Of a stretch of 64,000 bases of DNA, positions 54,120 through 64,000 are shown one piece after another. Position 1 is the stretch's first letter. Each line of letters opens with the position of its first letter. The notes under the pieces are model-generated. The model was not told where the DNA came from, searched no databases, and saw only the letters and a list, made by a program, of their open reading frames with translations. The stretch lies in assembly GCF_900100255.1 (NCBI RefSeq), contig NZ_FMTS01000001.1, positions 62,001 to 126,000 of the forward strand, in the 5' to 3' direction. This DNA comes from Asticcacaulis taihuensis. Its GTDB lineage: Bacteria; Pseudomonadota; Alphaproteobacteria; Caulobacterales; Caulobacteraceae. The translations under genes and the position numbers were made by a program.

Positions 54120-56372
54120 CTATTTGCGCGCGCCGACGTGGTCGAAAGCTTGCGGCAGATCCTTGACACCACGACCGCGGCCGGAAAGCGACGGATTGGT
54201 CATGAAATAGTCGTGGGCGGAGAAGGGCTTGTCGAGGTGGCTGGCATCGAGCCGGCTATAGGTGCCGTTCGTTTGCAGGAACCAGGTCTGGGCTTCGTCA
54301 TTAAGATTGGCGACCATGATCTGGTCGAGCACCTGGCGATGAACCGTTGGGTTTTCGATCGGGATCAGGGTTTCAACGCGGCGGTCAAGATTACGGCTCA
54401 TCCAGTCGGCGCTGGAAATGAAGACGCGCGCCTGATCGGACGGCAGGGCATGGCCATTGGCGAAACAGACGATGCGCGCATGTTCGAGGAAGCGGCCGAC
54501 AATCGACTTGACGCGAATGTTTTCCGAAACGCCGGGCACGCCGGGACGCAGGCAGCAGATACCCCGAATGACGAGATCGATCTGAACGCCGGCCTGGCTG
54601 GCCTGATAAAGTTTTTTGATGATGGTCGGATCGACCAGGGCATTGAGCTTCGCCCATATCTGGGCTGGTTTACCCGCCTGGGCATTGAGAATTTCCTGAT
54701 CTATCAGGTGGATCAAGCCGGGTTTTAAGGTGACGGGCGAGAAATACAGCTTCTCCATCATTTCAGGGCGGGCATAGCCGGTGATGAAATTGAAGACGCG
54801 CATGGCGTCGCGGCCCAGTTCCGGATTGGTGGTGAAAAGGCTGAGATCAGTGTATATCTTGGCTGTGATCGGGTGATAATTGCCGGTGCCGAAGTGGCAG
54901 TAGGTGCGTAAGGCTTCGCCTTCGCGGCGGACGACCACCGACAGCTTGGCGTGGGTCTTGTACTCGACGAACCCATAGACGACGTGGACGCCGGCGCGTT
55001 CCATGGCGCGCGCCCAGCGCAGATTGGCTTCTTCGTCAAAGCGCGCCTTGATCTCGACGAGGGCGGTGACATTCTTGCCCTGCTCGGCGGCCTCGATCAG
55101 CGCGGCCACAATCGGGCTGTCCTTTGATGTACGGTAAAGGGTCTGCTTGATGGCGATGACATTCGGATCGCGCGCGGCCTGGCGCAGGAACTGCACCACG
55201 GCGTCGAAAGATTCAAACGGATGGTGGACGAGAATGTCCTTTTCGCGGATGGCGCCAAAGACATCGCCGCCATTGTCACGGATACGTTCCGGGAAACGCG
55301 GTTCAAAAGGTTTGAACTTCAGATCATTGCGGTCGCGCGGAATGAGCTGCGACACCTCGGCCATGCCCAGGATACCGGTGATATTGACGATATCTTCCGG
55401 GGCGGCATGCAGGTGACCGATGATAAAGCTGCGCAGGTCATCCGGCATGGTTGAATCGATTTCGACGCGCACAACGGAGCCGAGACGGCGCTGTTTGATA
55501 AGCGCCTCAAACTCGCGCACCAGGTCTTCGGCCTCTTCTTCCATTTCGATATCGGAATCCCGCAGAATGCGGAACAGGCCGCGCGAGACGATGTCGAAAC
55601 CGGGGAAAAGCTGATGCAGGAACAGCGAGACAAAGTTTTCCAGCGAGATGAACTTGCGGCGGATCGGTCCGGTATCGCCGGGCTTGCGCACGGCGGATTC
55701 AACCTCCCAGAAGCGCTTTACACCGGTCGGGATCGGGACCAGGGCATACATGGTCTTGTTGTCCTTGCGGCGCAGCAGCTTGAGGACGATCGAGAAGCCC
55801 AGGTTTGGGATGAACGGGAAGGGATGCGCCGGGTCGATGGCCAGCGGCGTTAGAACCGGGAAAAGCTGGTTCTCGTAGACCTTTTCCAACCAGGCCGTGT
55901 CCGTCTTGTTGACATCCTTTGCCGAAAGCAGGTTCAGGCCATTGTCCTGAAGCTGGTTGCGGATGCTGGACCAGATCGTCTGCTGCTTGCTCATCAGTTC
56001 GCCGGCCGCGCGGTTGACCATTTCCAGTTGTTCCTGCGGCGTGTGGCCGTCGACCGAAAGCACGCGCACACCCTCGCGCACCTGACCCTGCAGGCCAGCG
56101 ACGCGCACCATGTAGAATTCATCCAGGTTATTGGCGGAAATCGACAGAAAGCGCAGGCGTTCCAGCAGGGGATGGCGCGGGTTTTTGGCTTCTTCAATGA
56201 CGCGCTGGTTGAAAGCCAGCCAGCTCAGTTCCCGATTGATGTAGAGGGACGGATCAAGCGGCGCGTCACCGCTGAAATCGAACGGTGCCGGCGCCGTGGC
56301 GGTCGCAACCGGCCCACCCTCCGTCACGGCGGGAGCGGAGGTCATATCCAGGGCCAGGTTCGAATCGGTCAT
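54120..56372 (-). CDS. ppk: polyphosphate kinase 1
   Basis: The 750-residue enzyme (ATG at 56372; a TTG at 56411 would add 13 residues) makes polyphosphate from [17 protein letters not shown] at the N-domain, [14 protein letters not shown], the phosphoacceptor-histidine segment [12 protein letters not shown] and the C-terminal [23 protein letters not shown] are all present. It lies between hdaA and ppx on the minus strand. Confidence 0.94.
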   Translation of the reverse strand: MTDSNLALDMTSAPAVTEGGPVATATAPAPFDFSGDAPLDPSLYINRELSWLAFNQRVIEEAKNPRHPLLERLRFLSISANNLDEFYMVRVAGLQGQVREGVRVLSVDGHTPQEQLEMVNRAAGELMSKQQTIWSSIRNQLQDNGLNLLSAKDVNKTDTAWLEKVYENQLFPVLTPLAIDPAHPFPFIPNLGFSIVLKLLRRKDNKTMYALVPIPTGVKRFWEVESAVRKPGDTGPIRRKFISLENFVSLFLHQLFPGFDIVSRGLFRILRDSDIEMEEEAEDLVREFEALIKQRRLGSVVRVEIDSTMPDDLRSFIIGHLHAAPEDIVNITGILGMAEVSQLIPRDRNDLKFKPFEPRFPERIRDNGGDVFGAIREKDILVHHPFESFDAVVQFLRQAARDPNVIAIKQTLYRTSKDSPIVAALIEAAEQGKNVTALVEIKARFDEEANLRWARAMERAGVHVVYGFVEYKTHAKLSVVVRREGEALRTYCHFGTGNYHPITAKIYTDLSLFTTNPELGRDAMRVFNFITGYARPEMMEKLYFSPVTLKPGLIHLIDQEILNAQAGKPAQIWAKLNALVDPTIIKKLYQASQAGVQIDLVIRGICCLRPGVPGVSENIRVKSIVGRFLEHARIVCFANGHALPSDQARVFISSADWMSRNLDRRVETLIPIENPTVHRQVLDQIMVANLNDEAQTWFLQTNGTYSRLDASHLDKPFSAHDYFMTNPSLSGRGRGVKDLPQAFDHVGARK

Positions 56373-56451
56373 ATTGGTCGCTTCATCAATGGAATCAGTC
56401 CTTGCCGGCAATTTAGCGTAAAAACTTAAAGAAACTGCCGGGTTTGGCTGA

Positions 56452-57147
56452 TTATCGCAAATTATCGAACGGCGTTACAGGCTCATCGCCAAACATATCC
56501 GTTTCGTGATCGAAAAAGGACTTGGCCAGGGCGCGATTGAACGCACGTCCATTGGCATAATGTTCCAGTTCTGTGACAATTTTTTGCGCGGCGCTGACAG
56601 AGCGGTCCATTCGCCTGACAATGTAGTCGATAAAATCGGGCGAAGGCGAAATGGCCCGCTGGGCGAACAACTTGTTGAGGATGGCGATCAGCAGATCCTC
56701 ATCCGGTTCGGGCAGGGTGATGATCCGCATGGCGTTGAGGCGGCTGGCGAGATCCGGAAGCTCTATGTCCCAGGCGATGGGTTGATTTTCTGTCAGCAGA
56801 ACAAGCTGTTGCCCGGATTTCTGAACATGGTTGAAGAGATGGAACAGGGCCTCTTCCGACGCCTGTTCGGCATCATCAACCACATACGGCACCGGCTGAA
56901 AGGCTGACAGATCGAGATCATGCGTTTCCGCGGCGGTCAGGAACAGGCCGCGGGTCTGCGCCGCGAAAATATGTCCCAGATGGGTCTTGCCGCTGCCAGG
57001 CGGTCCCATAAGGATCAGGTGCGGGCTCAACCATTGATCCGGATGCAGCAGAAGGCCCATGGTCGCCGCCAGTTCCGTGGTGACGATGAAGCGGTCGCGG
57101 CTGTAGCGATCGCCGGATTCCAGATCGAGGGGCAGTTGCAGGGACAT
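56452..57147 (-). CDS. hdaA: DnaA-inactivating protein HdaA
   Basis: The 231-residue protein starts at the ATG at 57147, giving MSLQLPLDL, an N-terminal sliding-clamp-binding motif as expected for Hda. The AAA+ core is DnaA domain III-like: [17 protein letters not shown] (Walker A) and the sensor region LTENQPIAW, then [20 protein letters not shown]. There is no DNA-binding domain IV. With the clamp it stimulates DnaA-ATP hydrolysis after initiation; HdaA has that role in Caulobacter. It lies 79 bp upstream of ppk. Confidence 0.9.
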   Translation of the reverse strand: MSLQLPLDLESGDRYSRDRFIVTTELAATMGLLLHPDQWLSPHLILMGPPGSGKTHLGHIFAAQTRGLFLTAAETHDLDLSAFQPVPYVVDDAEQASEEALFHLFNHVQKSGQQLVLLTENQPIAWDIELPDLASRLNAMRIITLPEPDEDLLIAILNKLFAQRAISPSPDFIDYIVRRMDRSVSAAQKIVTELEHYANGRAFNRALAKSFFDHETDMFGDEPVTPFDNLR

Positions 57148-57334
57148 ATGGCTAATGTAGAATTGCCGGCTGTCGATGACAATGACCGCCTGACAGATAT
57201 TCCGGGGACGATCCATGACGAATTGTGAGTAAAATCAGCCCGGCGCGCCGGACAAATGTGGCAAAAAGCTTGACTTTACTGGCGCATCATGTGCCCTACG
57301 GCGCAACGAAATTCCTTATGTCATCGGCTTTCAC

Positions 57335-59116
57335 ATGCATATCTATCGCTCCCATACCTGTGGCGCCCTGCGCGCTTCCGACGCCGGCACCCAGACCCGT
57401 CTGTCGGGCTGGATTCACCGCAAGCGCGACCACGGCGGCCTGTTGTTCATCGACCTGCGCGACCATTATGGCCTGACTCAGCTTGTTTTCGATCCGTCTT
57501 CGCCAGGCTTTGCCAAGGTGGAGCGTCTGCGCGCCGAGAGCGTGATCCGCATCGACGGCAAGGTGGTGGCGCGTGACGCCGCGACGATCAATCCGAACCT
57601 GCCGACGGGCGAGGTTGAGGTCTATGTCGGTGAGGTAGAAGTCCTGTCCGAAGCCGCCGAACTGCCGCTGCCGGTCTTTGGCGAACCGGAATACCCGGAA
57701 GAAATCCGCCTGAAGAACCGTTTCCTCGACCTGCGCCGCGAAACCCTGCACAGGAACATCGTCCTGCGCTCGAAGGTGATCCATTCCATCCGTCAGCGCA
57801 TGGTCGACCAAGGCTTCCTTGAATACCAGACCCCGATCCTGACGGCCTCTTCGCCGGAAGGCGCGCGCGACTTCCTGGTGCCGTCGCGCCTTCATGCCGG
57901 CAAGTTCTACGCCCTGCCGCAGGCGCCGCAGCAATTCAAGCAACTGTTGATGGTTTCGGGTTTCGACCGTTATTTCCAGATCGCGCCGTGCTTTCGTGAT
58001 GAAGACCTGCGCGCCGACCGTTCGCTGGAGTTCTACCAACTCGACGTTGAGATGAGCTTTGTCACGCAAGAGGATGTTTTTGCTGCGATTGAGCCGTTGA
58101 TGCACGGGCTTTTCACCGAATTTGGTGAGGGCAAGCGCGTCTCGGCTTATCCGTTTGTGCGCATCCCTTACCGGGAATCTATTGCCAAGTACGGCTCGGA
58201 CAAGCCTGACCTGCGCAACCCGATTGAGATGCAGGACGTTTCCGAACAGTTCCGCGGTGGCGGCTTCGGCCTGTTTGCCCGTATTCTGGAAAACCCGGCC
58301 AATGCCGTCTGGGGCATCCCGGCGCCGAAGGGCGGCAGCAGAGCCTTCTGTGACCGCATGAATTCGTGGGCGCAAGGCGAAGGGCAGCCTGGCCTTGGCT
58401 ATATCTTCTGGTCGGAAGACCAGGGTGGCTGGGGTGGCCCGATTGCCAAGAATCTCGGCCAGGAAGGCACCAATGCCGTCATGGGGCAGCTTGGTCTCGG
58501 CCAGGGCGATGCCGCTTTCTTTGTGGCCGGTGATCCGAAGGTTTTCTATAAGTTTGCCGGTTCGGCGCGCACCAAGGTCGGCACCGATCTTAACCTGGTG
58601 GACGAAGACCAGTTCAAGTTCTGCTGGATCGTCGATTTCCCGATGTTTGAATATAACGAGGATGAAAAGAAGGTCGATTTCTCGCACAATCCGTTTTCGA
58701 TGCCGCAGGGCGAGATGGAGGCGCTACTCAGCAAGGACCCGCTCGATATCCTGGCCTACCAGTACGATATCGTCTGTAACGGCTATGAGTTGTGCTCCGG
58801 CGCGATCCGGAATCACAAACAGGACATCATGCTGAAGGCATTCGAGATTGCCGGCTATGACGAAGCCTTCGTAGAAAGCCAGTTCGGCGGCATGTTGAAC
58901 GCCTTCAAGTACGGCGCCCCGCCGCACGGTGGCCTGGCGCCGGGCATCGATCGCATCGTCATGCTGCTGGCCGGCCAGACGGCTATCCGCGAAGTTATCG
59001 CCTTCCCGCTGAACCAGCAGGGTCAGGACGTGATGATGAGTGCGCCATCCGATGTGCTCGACAAGCAATTGAAGGAACTGCATATCCGCACGCAAATGCC
59101 GATCAAGGTCGGCTAA
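57335..59116 (+). CDS. aspS: aspartyl-tRNA synthetase, probably non-discriminating
   Basis: The 593-residue class II synthetase has an OB-fold anticodon domain (1-110), motif 2 [24 protein letters not shown], a bacterial GAD insertion and motif 3 [18 protein letters not shown]. The N-terminal RKRDHGG has His (His33) where strictly Asp-specific bacterial enzymes have Leu; His there is typical of enzymes that also charge tRNA-Asn, later amidated by GatCAB. That specificity is inferred. The stop codon abuts junction element C. Confidence 0.95.
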   Translation: MHIYRSHTCGALRASDAGTQTRLSGWIHRKRDHGGLLFIDLRDHYGLTQLVFDPSSPGFAKVERLRAESVIRIDGKVVARDAATINPNLPTGEVEVYVGEVEVLSEAAELPLPVFGEPEYPEEIRLKNRFLDLRRETLHRNIVLRSKVIHSIRQRMVDQGFLEYQTPILTASSPEGARDFLVPSRLHAGKFYALPQAPQQFKQLLMVSGFDRYFQIAPCFRDEDLRADRSLEFYQLDVEMSFVTQEDVFAAIEPLMHGLFTEFGEGKRVSAYPFVRIPYRESIAKYGSDKPDLRNPIEMQDVSEQFRGGGFGLFARILENPANAVWGIPAPKGGSRAFCDRMNSWAQGEGQPGLGYIFWSEDQGGWGGPIAKNLGQEGTNAVMGQLGLGQGDAAFFVAGDPKVFYKFAGSARTKVGTDLNLVDEDQFKFCWIVDFPMFEYNEDEKKVDFSHNPFSMPQGEMEALLSKDPLDILAYQYDIVCNGYELCSGAIRNHKQDIMLKAFEIAGYDEAFVESQFGGMLNAFKYGAPPHGGLAPGIDRIVMLLAGQTAIREVIAFPLNQQGQDVMMSAPSDVLDKQLKELHIRTQMPIKVG

Positions 59117-59248
59117 CTTATGGGGTTTGGGGCCTGTGGCCCCAGGATTTTTCTCTTTCAAAGAAAAAGCCCTGCCAATTTGGCAGGGCTTTTTCTTTGA
59201 ATAAGGTAAAGTTTTGTGGGGTCATAGACCCCAAACCCCATAAGTTTA
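59114..59248. repeat. nested-palindrome junction element, copy C (inverted)
   Basis: A 135-bp relative of copies A and B fills the aspS / pentapeptide-gene junction and includes both stop codons. The left arm (59114-59143) contains TATGGGGTTTGGGGCC and folds as GGGGCC TGT GGCCCC; the right arm (59218-59248), inverted, is nearly the same with a GGGGTC TATGACCCC hairpin. The spacer ATAAGGTAAAGTTTTGT on the right is the inverse of the left spacer of copies A and B, so this copy is flipped. The centre is a perfect 19-bp stem, again of different sequence. Confidence 0.85.
59158..59200. terminator. central bidirectional terminator of junction element C
   Basis: A perfect 19-bp inverted repeat (59158-59176 with 59182-59200), loop AATTT, with GC-rich part GCCCTGCC/GGCAGGGC and the shared TCAAAGAAAA/TTTTCTTTGA base. 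Confidence 0.85.
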
Positions 59249-59740
59249 GTGAACCACGCACACCGGAATACGGAGGCCGCGCGGCAGTTCTGTCGCTTCG
59301 TCGCCGCAGGTTTGATCAAGCTGGCGCTGGGTCAGGCCGATGGCTGACCCCATTTCCGCACCGGAAAAGTTTACGCCACTCAGGATCGCGCCCTTGAAAT
59401 TGGCGTGTTCGAGATAGGCGCCGACAAAATTGGCATTGGTCAGGTTGGCGCCGGCGAAATTGACGCGGCCGAACAGGGCGGCCGAGCCGTTAATGTCGCG
59501 CAGGTCGGCCCCGGCGAAGTTCGTGCCGTTGAAGATGCCAAGCCCCATATCTGACTGACGCAGGCGCGCACCGGCGAAATTCCTGTTCTTCAGGGTACGG
59601 TTATTGAAATCGGCCTGAAAGAGATTGCAGCGCGGACAGTTGGCGCCATTTTGCGCGCTGGAAACCTGGGCGGCATTCTGCGCCATGGCAGGAGCGCTGA
59701 TGAAGCAAGAGGCCAGCAAAGCCAGGACAATACGTTTCAT
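59246..59740 (-). CDS. secreted pentapeptide-repeat protein
   Basis: The 164-residue protein has a signal peptide ending at APAMA-Q. Residues about 45-130 are A(D/N)LXX/FXG pentapeptide repeats (FAGADLRDINGSA, FAGANLTNANFVGA), which form a right-handed beta-helix. A CPRC pair precedes the repeats and a Cys pair lies in the C-terminal part, suggesting oxidised periplasmic caps. No function can be assigned. Confidence 0.85.
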   Translation of the reverse strand: MKRIVLALLASCFISAPAMAQNAAQVSSAQNGANCPRCNLFQADFNNRTLKNRNFAGARLRQSDMGLGIFNGTNFAGADLRDINGSAALFGRVNFAGANLTNANFVGAYLEHANFKGAILSGVNFSGAEMGSAIGLTQRQLDQTCGDEATELPRGLRIPVCVVH

Positions 59741-59824
59741 AAAAGGACACCTTCGCTGATTTGGCGCTGATTTGGCGCTGACTGCCGGAAGACCAGCAAG
59801 GGAAGGGCCAGTTGATACCCTCCG

Positions 59825-62614
59825 TTACCGTTCCTCTACATCATCCTTTTCAAACGCCGGGTTAACCGCATCCTGCTTTTTGCGATTGCCGAATGGTATG
59901 ACCACCAGATTGTCGGTCGCCGTGCCGCGTGCAAAGCCTTTCGAGATCAGTTGCGAAGCCGGCATGGCATTGCTCGGCACGTCGTCTGTTTCGGGCAGGG
60001 CGTCGCCATGGAAATAGCCCTGGCCCAGACCATCGGCGTTCAGTTCGTCCGGGTCGGCGTTGGAAAGATCATCGCGGTCAAGATAGGAGATCGCCAGTTC
60101 ACGGAAGATATAGTCGAGAATTGAGGTCGCCGACTTCACACGGTCATTGCCGGTGACCGGACCGGCCGGTTCAAAGCGCGTAAAGACATAGGCGTCGACG
60201 AATTCTTCAAGCGGCACGCCATATTGCAGCCCGATCGAGATGGCGATGGCGAAATTGTTCATCAGCGAGCGGAAGGCCGCGCCTTCTTTGTGCATGTCGA
60301 TGAAGATTTCACCGATCGAGCCGTCTTCGTATTCGCCTGTGTGTATATAGACCTTATGGCCGCCGACACCGGCCTTCTGGATATAGCCTTTTCGACGATC
60401 CGGCAGCTTGGTACGGGACCGCTCGCGCTCGACAATTTTTTCAATAACCCGCGGCGCAGCCTTCTCGATTACCGGTTCAGGGATTGGTCGCTTTGGCGCG
60501 TCCTCGATGTCAGGAATATCGAGCTTGAAATCAGGCGGCGGATCAGCCCGATGAACGGAAACGGCGCGCAGGCCGGAACTGGCGGCCAGAGAATAGATTT
60601 TCATGACATCGACCACGCCCTGGTCCCAGGTCAGGCGGAAAGGCGTTGTCACGGGCGCGTCGATCAGGCTTTCAATGGATTGGCGGAGGTGAATTTGCGC
60701 CTTGCGGCCAAGAGGGCTCAGTAACTGGTATACCTGGTCCGATAAGAGTCTGAGTGCTTCCGGATCCTTGTGACCGAAGATATGGATATCCGCTTCCTGA
60801 ATTTCCGGTTTTGAAAAACCCATGACAGCCAGAAGGTTGAAAGCCGGATCTGAGAGATCGCTTTCACTCAGGCCCCAGATGTCCTGGATGAATGCGGCAT
60901 CGATATGACGGACGGAAAAGACCTCGGCCAATGAAGTTGCCGTGAGAAGCGCCGTTTCCAGACGAGTGATCTCAAATTCACTCAGGCCCTTTGATTTCAG
61001 GCTGGCGACATTGATATGCGGCGCGTCGATCAGGCTACGGCTGCCAAGCAGGATCTGGCGAACATCACCCCAGCTATGAGAAATGGTGCTCAACCCCATG
61101 ATAACATAGGGTTTGATTGTTGGCACAAAAACGCCGTCCTCGGTTTCCATGACCGTCAAAAGCGCGCTGACACCCTTGTCGCCCAGCCCGGCGCCCAGGC
61201 GCAGGGCCAGTTCGGCATCATCGAACAGGGCGGTCACCTGCGCATTACGCAGGCCGGTTTTCTTGGTCAATTTGAGCGCGGTTTGAGTGAGGTCCAGCGC
61301 CGCGGACTTCATCTCGGCCTGGCCTTTCAGGGCGGTGATCCGGTAGAGGCGCTGGCTGAGCCGATCGGTCTGCTCCGCCTTGTCGACGGCGAAATTGTCA
61401 TAAGGGGCCAGATGCGCGGCCAGGGAGGCAGATGCATGGACGGCCGCCGCTTCGAACAAAGCAAAGATATGGGTGGCCAGATCGACGCCGGCGGGTTCGC
61501 CAAGGCTGAGCCCGCGGCTCATTATAGCTTCGCCGAGTCCCGCCAGGGTCAGGGCCAGCGGGCGCGTGGCGGCTCGGCGCAGGCTGTCATCAAGCGTTGC
61601 CGAAAAACCGACAGCCGCTTCGATATCCAGCGCCTGTGTCCAAAGGGTGACGGCATCGATAAAGGCGTCTACCGCGAATATGCCGTCATCCGAGATGAAA
61701 CGTTCAACATTGATCGCCGCGCGGGCCGCATAATTTTGGGCTTCAACCGCCTCAGCATCCTGCGGAGCAAAAACAACATGGAGTGCGCCGGTTTCCAGTG
61801 CCGTTTCGGCCGCCAGCACAGCCGAGGGATCACCGGCGGCGAGAAGGTCACGTTCGCCGATCACTGCCCGGAAACGGGAGGATACCTGTGCAGTCGCCGC
61901 CGCGCGTGACCAATCGGCAGGCGCCATGCCCTGGCTGAGTTGAATCTGCCGGGCGATCACGGCATCCGAGGCCCCGAAGCGCCGGGCCCTGGCGGCGGCG
62001 CGGGCAAGCGCCGGATTGTGTTTCAGGCTGGCGCGTTGCTCTCCTTCGGACCGGTCGATAGCACTGGTGATCTCATCGAGTGCCTGGGCCAGCCGGGTCT
62101 GTGTCGCAGCGGCCAGAGCACTGGCGCGGGCTTCGATCAGCAATTGGTTGATGGCGTTGCGGCCGGCATGGTCATCAAGGAAGAGCGGCGCCGTTTCCGC
62201 GGCCGCCGGCAGCCTGTCGCCGGCGGTCGGGTGGACGCGGTGCCCGGACTTAAGTCCGATGGCGGGGGCCGCCAAGCCGGCCACAAGCGTCATTCCCAGC
62301 ATATCGGCGAATTCAGCCGCCGTTTTCGCATCGGGGAAATATCCGAGCCGCAGTCCCCATTGGGAGAGGCGATGGGCATAGCCGACCATGGCGCCATCGA
62401 AAGCGTCATTTTCGGGATTTGCCGACAAGGCGGCTGCGCCGGCCGGCAGGTCTTGCGGCAGCGAATCAGCCCAGTCCATCCAGGCTTCAACCTGGACTGT
62501 GGTCAGATCGCGTGGGCACAAAACCTCCGCGAACCCGTTCACGCGCTCGATCTCACGCAATTCCAGATCGGGCAGGGTGGCGAGTGCGCTCAGGGCAGGA
62601 GACAGATACGACAT
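59825..62614 (-). CDS. class II ribonucleotide-reductase-like pseudoenzyme (NrdJ homologue without catalytic cysteines)
   Basis: The 929-residue protein resembles alphaproteobacterial NrdJ along most of its length. N-terminal [45 protein letters not shown] (about 309-331), [15 protein letters not shown] (351-365), [10 protein letters not shown] (453-462), [14 protein letters not shown] (592-605), then [23 protein letters not shown] and [39 protein letters not shown] (the TSCPD domain, about 740-850) parallel segments of the active enzyme. Only one Cys is present (Cys33), so the radical and redox thiols are gone; the Asn-Pro-Cys and finger-loop segments are replaced near residues 280-300 and 462-490. 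The frame is intact and selection-like conservation is strongest in the C-terminal domain. Role unknown; a regulatory or scaffolding paralogue is inferred. Confidence 0.8.
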   Translation of the reverse strand: MSYLSPALSALATLPDLELREIERVNGFAEVLCPRDLTTVQVEAWMDWADSLPQDLPAGAAALSANPENDAFDGAMVGYAHRLSQWGLRLGYFPDAKTAAEFADMLGMTLVAGLAAPAIGLKSGHRVHPTAGDRLPAAAETAPLFLDDHAGRNAINQLLIEARASALAAATQTRLAQALDEITSAIDRSEGEQRASLKHNPALARAAARARRFGASDAVIARQIQLSQGMAPADWSRAAATAQVSSRFRAVIGERDLLAAGDPSAVLAAETALETGALHVVFAPQDAEAVEAQNYAARAAINVERFISDDGIFAVDAFIDAVTLWTQALDIEAAVGFSATLDDSLRRAATRPLALTLAGLGEAIMSRGLSLGEPAGVDLATHIFALFEAAAVHASASLAAHLAPYDNFAVDKAEQTDRLSQRLYRITALKGQAEMKSAALDLTQTALKLTKKTGLRNAQVTALFDDAELALRLGAGLGDKGVSALLTVMETEDGVFVPTIKPYVIMGLSTISHSWGDVRQILLGSRSLIDAPHINVASLKSKGLSEFEITRLETALLTATSLAEVFSVRHIDAAFIQDIWGLSESDLSDPAFNLLAVMGFSKPEIQEADIHIFGHKDPEALRLLSDQVYQLLSPLGRKAQIHLRQSIESLIDAPVTTPFRLTWDQGVVDVMKIYSLAASSGLRAVSVHRADPPPDFKLDIPDIEDAPKRPIPEPVIEKAAPRVIEKIVERERSRTKLPDRRKGYIQKAGVGGHKVYIHTGEYEDGSIGEIFIDMHKEGAAFRSLMNNFAIAISIGLQYGVPLEEFVDAYVFTRFEPAGPVTGNDRVKSATSILDYIFRELAISYLDRDDLSNADPDELNADGLGQGYFHGDALPETDDVPSNAMPASQLISKGFARGTATDNLVVIPFGNRKKQDAVNPAFEKDDVEER

Positions 62615-62708
62615 GCCTTTATCCTTGGTTTATGATGCCTTATCCCCAGATGTAGCGTTAATTTCAACAGGCATCAATAAATCTGGTGGGCTGAAGGCTA
62701 ATCATCCA

Positions 62709-62718
62709 CAATATGTTG
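62709..62718. promoter_or_regulatory. NrdR-box-like sequence
   Basis: CAATATGTTG matches 9 of 10 positions of the NrdR-box core CWATATATWG, 95 bp upstream of the RNR-like gene in the divergent gap with the NDUFA12 gene. A weaker match lies at 62745-62754. NrdR sites usually occur as pairs about three helical turns apart; the 36-bp offset here is not ideal. Confidence 0.3.
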
Positions 62719-62840
62719 ATCTGTGGTCAGGGCGTGACGATGGACAATATTTTCAGTGCCCGCTTTACCTTGGGCGGGCGTCTCACTATAGATATGGGCA
62801 GGTTTCGGGGCCGTGACTGGCTCCACGCAAGGATATCACG

Positions 62841-63254
62841 ATGCAATGGTTGCTTAATCTACTCGCTCCCTCATTCACGTGGTGGAATGGCGCCACGCTT
62901 GGCACCCTGTTCACCATTGGCAAGCGCGGCCGTAAGGTCGGGGAGGACGAATTCGGCAATCGTTACTATGAAGACCGCACGGCCAAGAACACCTATGATG
63001 CTGGCCGCAAGCGCCGCTGGGTGGTCTATAAGGGCTATGCCGACGCCTCCAAGATTCCGCCCGACTGGCATGGCTGGATGCACTACACCTATGACACGCC
63101 GCCGTCTGAGGCGCCGCTTCGCCGCAAGGCCTGGGAAAAGCCGCACCTGCCGAACATGAGCGGAACACCTTACGCGCAGTTTCCGCCGGGCTCAATGAAT
63201 GCCGAAGCCGAGCGCGCGAAGACAACAGGCGATTACGAAGCCTGGAAGCCGTAA
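62841..63254 (+). CDS. NDUFA12-like complex I accessory subunit
   Basis: This 137-residue protein matches the NDUFA12/B17.2 family: TLFTIGKRGRKVGEDEFGNRYYED, RRWVVYKG, SKIPPDWHGWMHYTYD and a C-terminal Pro-rich region. Alphaproteobacteria share this supernumerary NADH:ubiquinone oxidoreductase subunit with mitochondria. AAGGA precedes the ATG. The DUF2155 gene follows after 13 bp, a common pairing in this class. Confidence 0.93.
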   Translation: MQWLLNLLAPSFTWWNGATLGTLFTIGKRGRKVGEDEFGNRYYEDRTAKNTYDAGRKRRWVVYKGYADASKIPPDWHGWMHYTYDTPPSEAPLRRKAWEKPHLPNMSGTPYAQFPPGSMNAEAERAKTTGDYEAWKP

Positions 63255-63267
63255 GGAGAGTTGTGGC

Positions 63268-64000
63268 ATGAAACGCATCACTGTTTCCGGCTGGGCCTTG
63301 CTGGCGGCGGCTGCGGCGTGCGTTGTCATTCCGGCCTCCGCGCAGGTGCCGCCGCCCGACCGGGGCGGTGATGGCGGCCAGGCGCCCCATTATGTCGATA
63401 ACGCGGACTACGATCCGCAGCCCTACTATGTCGATGGCGTGCAATATAAGCCCTATGTGCCTGAGAAGAAGAAGGCCAAGCCGGCCGCGGATAGTGTCAA
63501 GCCGGCTGCCACGCCTGTAACGCCGGACGGTGAATCGCTCAGCGAACTTCATCCTTACGTGCCATCCAGCTCGGCGAGCGTCGCGCAGGCGGAAGCGCCT
63601 CAAAAAGCCGCTGCCGCGTCTTCGTCGTCCGAAAGCGTCATCAGTTATGCGCCCAAAAAGCGGCCGCGTTACGCCGTGGCGATCATAGAGGCGTTGGACA
63701 AGGTAACAGCCGAAAGTGTGCGGTTCGAGGCGCCCATCGGCAAGCCCATCCGCTACAAGGGTTTGATCTATACGGTAAAGGCGTGCGAAACCACCGCCGA
63801 TGACGAGGCGATGAGCGACGTCATGGCCTATGTGCGCGTACGCAGCAATCCGGTGGCGGCCACCAATACCTCGCCGGCGGTGAAGTCGAAGGAAGTTTTC
63901 CGCGGCTGGACCTTTGCATCAACGCCCAGCCTGAACCCGATCCAGCATCCGGTATATGACGCCTGGGTGATCGGCTGCCGTCAGCCTCTGCCAGGCGCGG
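63268..64000 (+). CDS. DUF2155 protein (3' end missing)
   Basis: The frame is open from the ATG at 63268 (preceded by AAGGAGAG) to the window end, 244 codons. A signal peptide ends at PASA-Q, followed by a long Pro/Ala/Ser-rich and Tyr-rich linker (about 26-130) and then the DUF2155 domain: AIIEALDKVTAESVRFEAPIGKP, YTVKACE, AYVRVRS, FRGWTFASTPSLNPIQHPVYDAWVIGC. Two conserved cysteines probably pair. Such periplasmic proteins are found beside NDUFA12 homologues; function unknown. Confidence 0.88.
   Translation, partial: MKRITVSGWALLAAAAACVVIPASAQVPPPDRGGDGGQAPHYVDNADYDPQPYYVDGVQYKPYVPEKKKAKPAADSVKPAATPVTPDGESLSELHPYVPSSSASVAQAEAPQKAAAASSSSESVISYAPKKRPRYAVAIIEALDKVTAESVRFEAPIGKPIRYKGLIYTVKACETTADDEAMSDVMAYVRVRSNPVAATNTSPAVKSKEVFRGWTFASTPSLNPIQHPVYDAWVIGCRQPLPGA

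Noticed and set aside
61016-61909. A 297-codon plus-strand frame opposite the RNR-like gene
   Set aside because: It has no ribosome-binding site or recognisable domain, while the minus-strand frame shows clear homology.
62615-62840. Cobalamin riboswitch in front of the NrdJ-like gene
   Set aside because: B12-dependent reductase genes can have one, but the 226-bp gap shows no B12-box-like sequence and is too short and unstructured.

Overview
The window is a chromosomal segment of an alphaproteobacterium, most likely a member of the Caulobacteraceae (an Asticcacaulis-like organism is my best guess from protein style and moderately high GC; no rRNA or other decisive marker is present). I recognise no phage, insertion sequence, CRISPR array, tRNA or rRNA. 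About 58 genes are packed tightly, and most belong to conserved housekeeping clusters.

Layout. 1-3148: 5' portion of a large autotransporter (minus strand, 3' end beyond the window). 3306-7504: small accessory genes: a DUF6496 protein, a YffB/ArsC-like protein, a DUF2147 protein, a ferric-siderophore reductase with its PadR regulator (YqjH/YqjI-like pair), and a DUF6249 protein followed by an ECF sigma factor and a membrane partner. 7552-12409: panB, a YfgM-like TPR protein, bamB and der. 12443-18192 (minus): lysine 6-transaminase, SDR, purF, cvpA, radA. 18247-20042: dnaB and a small membrane protein. 20266-22698: TonB-dependent receptor. 23114-25571: cold-shock protein, the rplI/rpsR/rpsF operon and a secreted peroxiredoxin. 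25728-32123 (plus): fabD, fabG, acpP, fabF, mltG, yicC, gmk. 32241-40594 (minus, transcribed lptF-lptG-lptD-surA-pdxA-rsmA): outer-membrane/LPS biogenesis. 40867-44509 (plus): pepA, holC, an I78-type inhibitor lipoprotein, and a response regulator with a sensorless histidine kinase. 44506-52471: ABC-F ATPase, ndk, S46 peptidase, purN, purM, rnd and a secreted protein. 52529-57147 (minus): ppx, ppk and hdaA. 57335-64000: aspS, a pentapeptide-repeat protein, a class II ribonucleotide-reductase-like protein, an NDUFA12 homologue and a truncated DUF2155 protein.

Functional links. Fatty-acid synthesis, lipid A/LPS export, OMP assembly (BamB, SurA, LptD) and peptidoglycan processing (MltG) make the centre an envelope-biogenesis region. 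dnaB, holC, radA and hdaA concern replication and repair. purF, purN and purM belong to purine synthesis, and ppk/ppx to polyphosphate metabolism.

Two things stand out. (1) Three related elements of 123-135 bp at 32121-32243, 46916-47045 and 59114-59248 each fill a convergent gene junction and start at both stop codons. Each has outer inverted arms, each arm carrying its own small hairpin, around a perfect 19-20 bp central terminator stem. The central stem sequence differs between copies but stays perfectly paired, and asymmetric spacers show that the third copy is inverted. (2) The 929-residue protein at 59825-62614 aligns from memory along nearly its whole length with cobalamin-dependent ribonucleotide reductase NrdJ but has a single cysteine, so it cannot carry out thiyl-radical chemistry; it looks like a maintained pseudoenzyme, with an NrdR-box-like sequence upstream.
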